Assembly (NCBI RefSeq): GCF_964204645.1
Contig: NC_134033.1
Span: forward strand, 1,981,631-2,045,630
Source of the DNA: Tubulanus polymorphus
Lineage: Eukaryota > Nemertea > Palaeonemertea > Tubulaniformes > Tubulanidae
DNA length: 64,000 nt
Reading direction: 5' to 3'
Positions 11,929 to 21,700 of this stretch are shown here, one piece after another (within the stretch, counting starts at the first letter, position 1; each line of letters starts with the position of its first letter). The notes beneath the pieces are model-generated. The model made no database searches, had not been told where the DNA came from, and saw only the letters and a program-made list of their open reading frames with translations. Position numbers and translations under genes: made by a program.

Positions 11929-14900
11929 GGGTCATTGCCTGTCGTATAAACGCACGATTTTTTCAAACAATATAGACATTGTGACGACGTCTGCTACGAT
12001 CCGGTTACCATGGTTACACGCTATTATTCCGCACGTCTGCCCGCTAGTAATAATTGGTCGTCGTTGTTTTCATTCTTTTTTTTTAATCGGAATTTTTCAT
12101 AAATGCCCGTTACATAATCGTAGTTTAAATTGACGGAATTGGTGACAACTGTTTAAAAGAAAAATGTCTTGCCTTCATAAACCCCCTTTGACATCGTCAA
12201 AATGCCCGTGTAGTCAGGGTCCGATCTAAGCACTTGTCCGATTGCCCGGGACAAGTATATTCTCATAAGGGCAAGTAGGTAATCATAATCACTTGTCCGC
12301 CGGGCTAGTGCAATCATTTATGTCACAAAGCTGTTTTTTTCCCACTCGATACAACGGATCATAGTGCCACCAATCGGACTGCCTGTGTAGGGCAAGTAGT
12401 TTTTGGAGGGGCAAGCAAAATTTCAGAAATGCTTAACCCGGCAAGTGGCTTCCATTCCTTAGATTGAACCCTGGTAGTGATATGATTTATGGACACTTCT
12501 AGAAAATCTGGCTACCGCCATAAATCCCCCTATGACATCATCAAATTATCTACTAGTGAATGAAACTATAGACCTTCAAGAAAAATGACAGCCTTCATAA
12601 ATCACCTAATGACATCATCAAATTTGATTCAGCTCCATAAATCACCCTATGATCTCATCAACAAATTGCTCAACGATTAAATCGATATATCGCTAGGTGA
12701 ATTCTCTAGGAAAGATGGCCGCCTCCGAAAATCCCCCTATGACATCATCAAATTAGCACCGACGAAATCTGTTCTGTCATGAAGGAATTTTCGGAAAGTA
12801 AAGCTGAATACCAGACAGATGTAGAGGATTAATTCCGGTAAAATTCGGTTTTGATTTGAGAAGAGGATGAGAGGAAAACCTAGTTCGAGGAAAACCTATA
12901 TCGCAAAAAACCTTCTCCGCAGCTAAAGGGTTAAACAGGGTTTGTAGCAGTCGGACTGAAGCCAAAGTCAGCACTTATAATCATTATTTGAAAGTCTAAG
13001 GCCGGCACTTTTTTCCCTGAATGCAATGACAGTTTTCATAATAAATGAAATCAGAAATAAGAAAATATATCAGATTTCTTTCGCAAGTTTTGACTATGTT
13101 TAACAGGCAGGGTCGCTACAGATTGGCCACTCCCGGAGAAAATTTCGAATTTCGAGGAAATGTCTGCCTTTAAAAGCATTCCCTGATTAGAAGGAGTTTA
13201 TAAGGTATCAAGGAGTTGTATCGGACCCTGACTGGAAATTTTGAATAGATGACAATACGTCAAAAGAAATTTCCTGAGATTACATTGAGTCCAAAAAGAG
13301 CAGGCAATTACTTTCACCTAAAGTACTTTTCAGGGCATTCAGGACCCAGTTCCACAGTTGTGAGTTAGAGTTAACTCTGAGTTAAAGTTAGTTAATTTTC
13401 AATGTTTTAACCCAGGGTCAAATCTTAACTCAGAACTGTGGAACTGGACCCAGGATTTTACCAAAAGCCAGCACTAATCAGGACCTATCCAATATTTTTC
13501 CCGAAGGTCGGCACATTTCAGACGCACTTGTTACAAACCCTATCGAACGTGCTTCGTCTTACCTAGAATTACTCATCACAATCTAAAACGACGACATTCG
13601 AATTCGTGAAAGAATCGGAATTATTTTTTACTATCGACAAATTTTTCGACGATCGTGAAATGTGGACTTACCGTCGCCATTGTCGTCGTCGTGTTCGGTA
13701 GGATACATTTCGCCAGCGCCGGGTCGACAGCCTGTAAACATAAAGAGAAAATCACGACTATCGCTCGAAGCTTCATTAGATTTTCATTTATTCATCGACA
13801 AGTTGAACTCTTTACTTTGCTTTATTGGTTTTGTTTGTCGGATTTTATCGGTTTATTGAGGAGTTTTCATAATCACGTGTTTGCACAGGTATCAATCTGC
13901 GGCCTATGGAACAAACCGAAACCCACTTCACACATCAGCTTTTGAAAGTGTGCTGATAAAATTTCTAATGTCTGGTGTTTGTAGTTCATTTTCAATTCAA
14001 AATGTCTCGGATGAAGCACTGAACACATGTGAAGTGTGGACGATCAGTTTTTGAAAGTGTGCTGATAAAATGTCTAATGTCTGGTGTTTGTAGTTCATTT
14101 TCAATTGAAAATGTCTCAGGTGAAGTCCTGAACACATGTGAAGTGTGGAAGATCAGTTTTTGAAAGTGAGCTGATAAAATGTCTAATATCTGGTGTTTGT
14201 AGTTCATTTTCAATTAGAAATGTCTCAGGTGAAGCACTGAACACATGTGAAGTGTGGAAGATCAGTTTTTGAAAGTGAGCTGATAAAATGTCTAATGTCT
14301 GGTGTTTGTAGTTCTTTTTCAATTAAAAATGTCTCAGGTGAAGCACTGAACACATGTGAAGTGTGGACGAACAGTTTTTGAAAGTGCGCTGATAAAATGT
14401 CTAATGTCTGGTGTTTGTAGTTCATTTCCAACCAAAAATGTCTCAGGTGAAGCATTGAACACATGTGAAGTGTGGACGATCAGTTTAGAAAGTGTGCTGA
14501 TAAAATGTCTAATATCTGGTGTTTGTAGTTCATTTTCAATCAAAAATGTCTCAGGTGAAGCACTGAACACATGTGAAGTGTGGACGATCAGTTTAGAAAG
14601 TGTGCTGATAAAATGTCTAATATCTGGTGTTTGTAGTTCATTTTCAATTAGAAATGTCTCAGGTGAAGTTCTGAAGTGTGGACGATCGAAAATTGTAAGA
14701 ATGAAGATTAAGGTAGATACAGGGAAGTTCTTTAACCCTCTCAGAGCCGACTAGTTAATACCTTTAAGCGCTGGAGCTAATTTCAAACTTTAAAAAAAAA
14801 ATATTCCACCCCAGTGTGGTGTATAACAGCAATAACATTGGTGCATCTACACCACCGTGCGGTGTATCGTTAGTTACTAATATTTCCCAATGTTTGACAA

Positions 14901-15337
14901 TGCCATCTTTCATTGGAGATAAAAACCAATAATATCAATACACTGCGGTGTACTATCAAAGTCCATCACTAATTGATACATCGCACTGAAAGGGTAAAGG
15001 AATACAGTGTAAACTCACCTCTAACAGCGTACGATCGCGATCAACACGATCCAATCTCAATACACTGCGGTGCGATGTACTAGTTGAGTCCACCGCACTG
15101 AAAGGGTTAAGGAAAACAGTGTAAACTCACCTCTAACAGCGTACGATTGCGATCGACGCGATCCAATCTCATTTTTTCCAAATTCGGTTCGTCGAGGTAA
15201 AAACTGCTCTCGTTGTTCGACGATGATTTATTGTAAAGCGATTCTAAACTGTTGTCGTTCATATTTCGATCGCGGCGGGTGATGATGTCATCGAACTGGC
15301 GTCGTTTGTCGAGATTCGCTGATAGACCGCTTATCAT
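5122..15337 (-). CDS. IQ-motif protein (partial; four coding exons identified)
   Basis: Four minus-strand exons join without a frame break: 15337-15131 (69 codons from the chosen ATG), 13731-13672, 5798-5685 and 5186-5122. Each has AG/GT borders, such as CAG before 5798 and GTACGT after 5685. The third exon encodes an IQ calmodulin-binding motif (AAIRIQASYRGYAARK), followed by a charged helical stretch (EEAMRLEKTMQQVDEGE). The N-terminal exon is polar and Ser/Asn-rich. Start choice: an upstream exon ending at 16405 with a strong donor (CAG/GTAAGA) joins to 15397, and the spliced frame has a TAA before the first ATG. Family knowledge: IQ motifs bind calmodulin or myosin light chains, and many single-IQ coiled-coil proteins are centrosomal or ciliary. 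I cannot name the orthologue. The 3' end was not located; intron 3 is about 7.9 kb and full of repeats. Confidence 0.7.
5391..5519. repeat. Inverted-repeat element, family D
   Basis: The ends TTGCTGAAAAGTTGG and CAACTTTTCAGCAACTGACC are inverted copies. Related elements lie at 15.7 kb and, nested in another element, at 30.4 kb. It is in the terminal intron found for the IQ gene. Confidence 0.65.
5525..5675 (-). repeat. Family E repeat fragment
   Basis: Contains a block (AGTTTTCCGTGATTT...TTTCCCAGGTTTTCC...GTGGCGCCACC) that recurs in both orientations near 31.1, 47.2, 54.4-54.8 and 56.7-57.0 kb. The GTGGCGCCACC end looks terminal. Non-coding. Confidence 0.5.
6463..6775. repeat. 27-bp minisatellite (CCGTCTGCTCCGACCTC core)
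   Basis: About eleven copies of a 26-28 bp unit, AAATCCRTCTGCTCCGACCT plus a short spacer. The 27-bp length keeps frames open and generates the short open frames here. The unit contains the heptamer CGTCTGC, which is common across the whole window. Confidence 0.85.
7640..7965. repeat. Imperfect tandem array (AGTCTAGCAATGACTTTAGG)
   Basis: Short units around GTCTAGCAATGACT are grouped in a larger duplicated block of about 110 bp, seen at roughly 7745-7850 and 7855-7960. Non-coding; inside intron 3 of the IQ gene. Confidence 0.75.
8375..8720. repeat. Family F array (CCCCCTATGACATCATC)
   Basis: Five to six degenerate units of about 70-80 bp, each carrying CCCCCTATGACATCATCAAA and a GAATAGATGACTGCC-like half. 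The same array type recurs near 12.5, 26.4, 44.0, 55.0 and 60.9 kb, always in introns or 5' flanks. Confidence 0.75.
9017..9306. repeat. Inverted-repeat element, family C, near-complete copy
   Basis: Bounded by CCTTTCAGTGC on the left and GCACTGAAAGGG on the right. The interior has paired CACCGCAGTGCGGTG-like cores and a conserved ATGGCAGCAC block. It is the best copy for defining the family ends. Confidence 0.75.
9676..9786. repeat. Palindromic element, family G
   Basis: Left end GGTCCAGTTCCGCAATTT, right end AACTGTGGAACTGGGTCC, with an AGTTAA/TTAACT-rich centre. Other copies are at 13.35 and 38.2 kb, and a looser relative at 30.8 kb. Its end sequence matches the unit of the minisatellites at 2.1, 36.0 and 62.2 kb. 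Confidence 0.65.
10400..10680 (+). repeat. tRNA-derived SINE, copy 2
   Basis: A box TGGTCTAGTGG (10526-10536), B box GGTTCAAATCC (10568-10578), and an upstream block shared with copy 1 (CACACCTGACGGGTCA). The 3' tail is A-rich (AAAAGAAAAAGAAAAA). It lies in intron 3 of the IQ gene, antisense to it. The 101-codon open frame over it has no support as a protein. Confidence 0.7.
11611..11767. repeat. Family A element inserted into an older family A copy
   Basis: An inner element runs from GGGGCTAGTTGCACAGTCAT to GCAACCGGCCCC. The sequence on both sides (about 11545-11610 and 11768-11830) is also family A, including the right-end block CACGACTGTGTAACCAGCC. The structure therefore suggests nested insertion or duplication within the family. 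Confidence 0.6.
11865..11927. repeat. (AT)n microsatellite
   Basis: About 31 uninterrupted AT dinucleotides, a self-complementary tract that can extrude as a cruciform. The alternating Ile-Tyr open frames across it are artefacts. Confidence 0.95.
12003..12017. promoter_or_regulatory. X-box-like (RFX) palindrome
   Basis: GGTTACCATGGTTAC matches the RFX X-box consensus (GTNRCC, 0-3 bases, RGYAAC) on the minus strand. A second perfect site is at 24387-24400. It lies in an intron of the IQ gene, several kb from its apparent promoter, so function is uncertain. Confidence 0.3.
12215..12473. mobile_element. Non-autonomous DNA transposon, family H, copy 1
   Basis: A 259-bp element with terminal inverted repeats CAGGGTCCGATCTAAG and CTTAGATTGAACCCTG, flanked by a 5-bp direct duplication GTAGT (12210-12214 and 12474-12478). 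A second copy in reverse orientation (53081-53355) has its own 5-bp duplication, CTTTG. The interior includes ATTGCCCGGGACAAGT and GGCAAGT blocks. No coding capacity. CAGGG ends suggest the hAT superfamily; the 5-bp duplication is shorter than the usual 8 bp. Confidence 0.85.
12495..12755. repeat. Family F array
   Basis: Three to four degenerate units ending in CCCCCTATGACATCATCAAA. See 8375-8720. Confidence 0.65.
13342..13452. repeat. Palindromic element, family G
   Basis: GGACCCAGTTCCACAGTTGT at the left and AACTGTGGAACTGGACCC at the right form an inverted repeat; the centre is rich in AGTTAA. This copy is well preserved. Confidence 0.7.
13935..14690. repeat. 109-bp tandem repeat, seven copies
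   Basis: Units of about 107-109 bp begin GTGCTGATAAAATGTCTAAT and include GCACTGAACACATGTGAAGT. Copies are more than 90% alike by eye, with small differences (ATGTCTGG or ATATCTGG). Because 109 is not a multiple of three, the four overlapping minus-strand open frames simply hop between frames. They are not genes. Confidence 0.9.
14738..14998. repeat. Family C element, reverse copy
   Basis: Contains the CACCGTGCGGTGTATCGTTA core, the GCCATCTTTCA block and the GCACTGAAAGGGT end. A further family C fragment at 15055-15108 follows a duplicated piece of IQ-gene exon. Confidence 0.65.
15000..15058 (-). pseudogene. Partial duplicate of the first coding exon end of the IQ gene
   Basis: Positions 15000-15058 copy 15113-15171 with a few substitutions. 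The copy includes the last codons of the exon and its splice donor (CTCACCTCTAACAGCGTACG on the plus strand). A family C fragment separates the two copies. This is a fragment rather than a full exon, because no acceptor is present. Confidence 0.75.
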
Positions 15338-15697
15338 TCTCGATAATATTCGAATATTGTCGGTCGGCGAGTTTACCCCCGAAATCTGGTCAAAATCCTA
15401 AGTCGAGCCTAAAAAAAACAACAAAATTTAATGCATCAGATTTTAACAATATATAGGGGCCTAGGCCTGGTGGCGCTTTTATATCTTGCCTCACATCATT
15501 CAGATCTTGATTTCCCAAGACTTTAGTGGCAACTTTTATTATGACTATTCCCCGACAAATACGTTATTTTCCCTGACTTGATCTACTCAGAATCCAATCA
15601 ATTAACACAGTCAGTACGGAAAACATAGACAGAAACAGTTTGATTTTTGAGTTCAAGTTGATTTTATGTGTATCAAGCAATCTCAACAAATTTCCAT

Positions 15698-15824
15698 GGG
15701 CCAGTTGCTCACAGGTTGGTTTGAGTTAACCAGTGGTTAGTTGACATAGTGACAATTAAAAGTTCACTGTTACTATGGTATCTATCCACTGGTTATCTTC
15801 AACCAACTTTTGAGCAACTGACCC
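15698..15824. repeat. Inverted-repeat element, family D
   Basis: Ends GGGCCAGTTGCTCACAGG and TTTTGAGCAACTGACCCC, with an inner inverted pair around CCACTGGTTA/TAACCAGTGG. The best-preserved copy of the family. Confidence 0.75.
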
Positions 15825-16404
15825 CGTGACGTTTACCTTTTTTACAAAAAGGTTTCTAGATTCCTGGCATTTTGTCGGTGGCCACTAACTGCTACAAACA
15901 GCTCACTCAAAACATTAAATCTATTCAGTCTTAACGGATACCCTACTTCATCTTACCCTAATAGTAAACATTTCTAAGTATTGGCAAAATAGCGTAGACC
16001 AGATTAACATGGTAGACAAACTAAAAATAACCACTTCCAAATCAATAATAATATATGCGGTTTGCAAATATAATATCTCAGACTAATTCGATTTTGTGAA
16101 ACTATCAAAACCAATTATTCATGACAATCTCAACTAACAACAGCGTTGAACATCTAATGTCTCATTCCACGGCTAGCGCCAGTTCGTGCGAAACAGAAGT
16201 TGTCAATAGCGATTAATTACTATAAATCACCGGCATTTAAATTACCCGGGCGCGGCGCCGACGAGCTGTCAAAAATTAAAAAACTGCCACAAAAAAAACA
16301 GCCAATTAAAATATTGCCAGCGGGTTTAATCGAGTATAACATTCGCTACAATTCAGACGATTCGAAAAAATAGATCCGTCGGAATCGATTGCGGGTAGTC
16401 TTAC

Positions 16405-16500
16405 CTGTTAACGGCGTTCTAATCCTGAGATAGCAGCGCCGAAAATCTAGATAATAATCCCTCGTCTATCAGCTGTCAATTAGCGGCCATGACACATTAC
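16405..16500 (-). promoter_or_regulatory. Probable 5' non-coding exon and promoter side of the IQ gene
   Basis: A strong minus-strand donor (AACAG/GTAAGA, exon edge 16405) precedes the first coding exon. The frame leading into that exon is closed by TAA here, so it should be leader. The sequence just upstream is locally CpG-richer than its surroundings. The transcription start cannot be placed exactly. Confidence 0.4.
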
Positions 16501-17039
16501 GTCATTGAGTCGCGAGATGGCAGCACGTGCCGGTCCATGAAATTGTTCCGAATCACTTGCCAGAGACGACTTCGAGGCGATATCAGGTGGCAGCACCTGA
16601 TTGTTGACCTTGTTCCGTGCTCTTTAAAAATTAGATTAGAATTTGACTCGCTGAACAAAATGAAATAATCTTAACTCAAATTTGATTCTAACTCACAACT
16701 GCGAACTGGCGCGGCGCAGCGGATGATCATACTCACTTGCCAGATACACTTTCATACATTGACCAGATGGCAGGACGTATCAGTCATCCAACGCTTGCCA
16801 GAGACGATTTTTGGAGCCATGCGGCGTCTCGGCACCATTGCGATTGATCAGTTTTTTTTCTCGTAATAAAATCCGCAGAACACATGAATATTTGTTTCCT
16901 GGAGTTGAAACTCTTCCGCTATTCTCGGAGCTTCCCCTTTTCGAAAATCTATCTATATTCTACATAGAAAAATCTAAATTTTTTCCAATTCAATTTCCCT
17001 AGTGCATGAGTCGGCATTATTATGATAACTAGTTTTGAC

Positions 17040-17225
17040 AGTATATCTACGATAGTAACTAGGTAATGCGAGATCATATTTGACGCGTCAAATACGATGT
17101 TTTGACGAGCATTTTATGTTGAGTTGACGAGAAAATTCGATGTTTAGTTTTGACGGGTAAAAAAATGAATGTTTGATGGGTAAAATATGAAAGTTTGACG
17201 GGTAAATTTGATGTTTAATTTTGAC
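17040..17225. repeat. Degenerate short repeat (TTTGACGGGTAAA)
   Basis: Five to six copies of a 25-35 bp unit around TTTGACGGGTAAAA and GATGTTT. Non-coding. Confidence 0.6.
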
Positions 17226-17302
17226 AGGATATCTATGCCATAGATTACTGCATCTTCCTGTCTACTCGCGAAATGAAGACAATATCAAAAACTTGGAGGA
17301 AA

Positions 17303-17449
17303 TTACGAGAAAATATATTTCAACCATGATCCCTGGCCTGGGCAACCTCGTTTTTTATCATTTCCATCTAGTTTCTGTTCGTCTGCGACAACCATCGCCC
17401 AGACGGATGCCATTACTGCGCAGATCGGTAAAACATACTTAACAGGTTG
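17303..17449 (-). other. Candidate exon of a small secreted or single-span peptide
   Basis: A minus-strand open stretch follows a good acceptor (TTTTTTTCAG, exon edge 17449). It has a hydrophobic segment (YVLPICAVMASVWAMVVA), then a polar part ending in the basic triplet KKR, then GCPGQGSWLKYIFS and a stop. This is the layout of a signal sequence, propeptide and cleavage site, but only one Cys follows the KKR and no upstream exon was found. It could equally be a random open stretch. No family was recognised. Confidence 0.25.
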
Positions 17450-17692
17450 ATCTGAAAAAAAGAAATGAACAAATATTGTCCACATAGATATCTAGGATCC
17501 GTTCCTCAATGGGATCTGTTCGGTCCAAAATCTTCAGTTTGAATTCAGTCAATTTTTTAAACGCCATGTCCACCAATTACACTGAATGATTCAATTTGTT
17601 CATTATCAGGTTATTGGGTACAAAAATTCTCTCATATTAACCATATATCTGTAACTAAAATGGAATCCCCTACACTTGCGACACCTGGTTGA

Positions 17693-18150
17693 TTCTCACT
17701 TACCCTAGGAGTGGCATCTTCTATCGCCACAGTAGTTGATGTCCTACTGCTCACTAGCTACACCTAGTGAATCCTCACTTGCCATAAGCGGAATCCTCTA
17801 TTGCTGCAGTAGTTGATGTCCTACTGCACACTAGCGACACCTGGTGGATCCTCACTTGCCATAAGCGGAATCCTCTATTGCTACAGTAGTTGATGCCCTA
17901 CTGCACACTAGCGGCACCTAGTGGATCCTCACTTGTCATAAACGGAATCCTCTATTGCCGCAGTAGTTGATGTCCTACTGCACACTAGCGACACCTGGTG
18001 GATCCTCACTTGTGGAACCCCTATTGCCGCAGTAGTTGATGTCCTACTGCACATTAGCGACACCTGGTGGATCCTCACTTGCAACAGGTGGAATCCTTTA
18101 TTGCCGCAGTAGTTGATGTCCTACCGCTCACTACTGCAACTGGTGGATCC
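17693..18150. repeat. 76-bp tandem repeat, six copies
   Basis: The unit contains GCAGTAGTTGATGTCCTACT and ACACCTGGTGGATCCTCACT. Copies are nearly identical apart from one shortened unit at about 18005-18035. It lies downstream of the zinc-finger gene. Confidence 0.9.
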
Positions 18151-18339
18151 TCACTAACCATATCTATAGTTAAAACAAGACGTGAATATGAGACCGCAGT
18201 GTAGAGCAAGTTGACGTATGATCCCATTAGCAATGAATCAAGAAAACAAAAATAAAAACACAAAATAATCTAATAAACTTGTATTTACGTGTAACAGAGG
18301 TCGTTACATTCACAGTCAAACTATATTTACAGAAGTTTG

Positions 18340-18345
18340 TTTATT
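18340..18345 (-). terminator. Possible polyadenylation signal of the BTB zinc-finger gene
   Basis: AATAAA on the minus strand about 380 bp past the stop codon. The stretch 18346-18725 has no other gene and would be its 3' untranslated region. Confidence 0.4.
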
Positions 18346-18725
18346 TGTAAAAGCCTTCATTGATTTCTGGTAACACTTCAGATTTAACAGTATAAGTACT
18401 CTAATCATTGTTATATAGCAGTAAAATGTACATGCCACGTGGACAAGCTGCTTGCATACCGGTATAATAGGTTTACTGCAATCTGGCTTTTTCGAGTTCA
18501 GGCTTAAAATTCAAAGATATAACGAGTTATAAATTTAAATGACTCCAGAGATCAGACTCCGCAGTCAAACGCCTAACAAATGAACGTATTCTGACTCCAC
18601 GACTTGTGCAAAATTAGACAGATATGAACTAAGCTTTTCAACCGATTTGACTCCGGAGTCAAACGCTCTACAAAATGAACGATTCGACTAAAACTAACGC
18701 GAGGCGGTTATCGTCCAAGGTTTCT

Positions 18726-21700
18726 TCAAGGTTTCTTATTTTTCTGACAGCGTTCGAAGTGTTTGAACAGCGCCTCCTGTTTGTCGCACGTGTAAACGCA
18801 CAAATGACACGAATACTTCGAACGTTTCATGGGAGTTTTCGATTTATTCTTACTGTGACGACTTCGCTTTTTCATCGGCGACAACGTCGACGACAAGTCG
18901 ACAGTTGTCGTCGAAGCAGACGGCTCGGTCGACGAAGAAGTGAACGCAGACGGATTAGGTCGTTGCGTGTCGGCGACCGCGGCGGATCGATTTCGAGCAG
19001 ACGTATTTCGCGCAGACGGATTCGCAGCAGACGGATTCGGTACGTGTGTTCTAACGGGTATATACCTCAACACGTACTCCATACGTTTCTCATCCGCCTC
19101 CGCGGCCGCTTCGATCAACTTCTCTTCCTCCGCATTATGTTTGGCCAGATCGCCTGCAGCAGTCGCCACCGTCGCTGTCGGGATTTTAATCGTAAGCGTA
19201 CGCGGCTTTTTATTCGCCGATATTTTCGCCACTTTTGCCATCGGCTGCGGCGGCGGCGGCGGAGGTGTGGGCGTTTCCGTCATCGATCTAGTCGAATCCG
19301 CGCTTTCGTTCATGTCCTCCTTAACGTACCAAACTCGCTCCGTTCTCGCGCCCGGACCGACGACCACGCCCGGGTGGTCCGACACTTTCCAGTCCGATTC
19401 GGCGTGGTTATTCTTCATATGGCGCACGAGCGCCGACCCGCGCTCGGTCAAATACGGGCAGACGTCGCACTTGAAAATGCCGTGCACTTGCAAGTGCCGC
19501 AGATATGCGGGCTTCTCGTCGAAGTGCAACTTGCACATCTGACAGAAGAGTCGATCTGGTGATTGCGGGTGCTCTTTACGGCGGTGGGTTTTCATGTGGG
19601 CGTCGCGGTTCGTCGCGAACGCGCACTTATCGCACCGGATGACCTCGTCGCCGGTTGGCGTTCGATCGTGGCGTTTGAACCGGTGGAATTCGCGCTCGTA
19701 CGACGTTTCGAACGTTTTCGCGCAAACGTCGCACTCGAATTTCTTACGCGTTTTCGGTTGGCCGTCCGTGAACGTCAACGGCACGCCTCCGAAATCCTCT
19801 CGCTCGCGTCGCTGCGGCGTCAACCCGTCCACGCGCCAGACGGCCATTCCGCATTTGCGCGCGTGTTGCTCGGCCTTGACGACGTCGAACGTGCGGAAAT
19901 CGCCGGCGCATTCGCACGAGTAGTGCGACAAAAACGCAAAGATGCCGCCGGTTTCGAAACGATCGTGAAGCGTCAGCAGATGTTCGGCGTACTCCTCCAG
20001 ACGGATCATACGCACCGCGACCTTCGCGCTGCCGTCGCAAACGTCGCAGACGTACGCCTGCCCGGTCACGTGCAACATTCGCCAGTGGATCAACATCTTC
20101 GCGCGTTCGTCCGTCCGGAAATAACAATCCGGGCATTTGTAATTGAGATCGTCGCCACTAGGCGGCGCGGTTGCTTTCTTGACGCACTCGCTGCGGATCC
20201 CGTGGACGATCAGTTTCTGCTCGGTGGTGAACACCATCAAACAGTGGTTGCACTGTAAGTCCTTACCCTCGTGCGCCGAGCGGTGGTGTGCCCAGAGATC
20301 GGCGCACGACGCGAAGTAACGCCCGCACCAGTAACACGCGTTGATCGAGGCGGCGCCACCGCTGACCCGAGATCGGCTAGCGGCGATGTCCGAGTTCGAT
20401 CGAATGCAGCGATCGTCGTGGTTGACGAATTGTTCGCGGTCGTTTAACGCGAGATCGCACTGGCTGCATTTCAACTCGACGTTTCCGTGTTTCGACTTCA
20501 GGTGGAGCCACAGGTAATTCTTGTCGATGAACCCTTCCGAGCACAAAGCGCACTCGGGTTCAGATTTGGTTTTTGAGGTCGGGCCGGATAACAGACGTTC
20601 GGCCTCTTTAGTAATCCCTTTAGCCATTTCATCATGGATTGTTTCATTATCACCATCATCTTCGACATCCTCTTCTACGCTTGGAAAAGCGTCTACATTC
20701 TCTAGAACTTCTACATCCCTTACACGATCTACATCTTCAACATCTTCTGCATGATTTACATCCTGTGCAAGATCTGCATCTTTTCCAGGATCGACATCCT
20801 CCATCTCCGCACAATCTACATCTACATCGGCTGTTGAACGATCTACATTTTCTACATCGTTTACATCAGTCACGTCAGGAGCTTCTTCAAAAGGAGATTC
20901 TTTATCTACAGTCGACGAACTGTGACCTATTTCGATCCCAGCTTCTACAATTTCGACATCTTTTCCGCCTGATTTAGAATCTGCGCTTTTGAAAGGAACC
21001 AACTTTGTTTGCACTTGCGTTGGACTTCTTATCATAAGTACTCTGCTACTATTAGGAGCCGTACTTTTCGAAGTAAGTTCATCGTACAAGATCGGTGCAG
21101 CGCTTACCTTCTTGTCAGTACCGCCACCTGTAACAGGTGTTTTACGAACCTGCGATGCAATCTGAGTCGACCTACTCTTCTTCAAAACCGACATCAGTTG
21201 TTCGTAGGAAGTTATTCTCACTACGCGACGTGGCGAGACAGAAGTAGGAGCTAGTGAGGAGCCATGTGAGGAGCCATGTGAGGAGCAATGTTGTACTGGA
21301 TCAGTTCGAGATGCAGGAGCTGGTGAGGAACCATGTGAGGAGCCATGTTGTACTGAATCAGTTCGAGATGCAGGAGCTGGTGAGGAGCCATGTGAGGAGC
21401 CATGTTGTACTGAATCAGTTCGAGATGCAGCAGCTGGTGAGGAACCATGTGAGGAGCCATGTTGTACTGAATCAGTTCGAGATGCAGGAACTAGTGAGGA
21501 GCCATGTGAGGAGCCATGTTGTACTGAATCAGTTCGAGATGCAGGAATTAGTGAGGAGCCATGTGAGGAGCCATGTTGTACTGAATCAGTTCGAGATGCA
21601 GCAGCTGGTGAGGAACCATGTGAGGAGCCATGTTGTACTGAATCAGTTCGAGATGCTGAAGCTAGTGCAGAGCCATGTTGTACAAAACTGGTTTGTGGGT

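Noticed and set aside
13992-14570. Four overlapping minus-strand frames of 68-79 codons
   Set aside because: They are frame hops through a 109-bp non-coding tandem repeat.
18675-20258. Plus-strand open frames of 295, 200 and 231 codons
   Set aside because: Opposite the zinc-finger region of the BTB gene; Arg-rich shadow frames with no domains.
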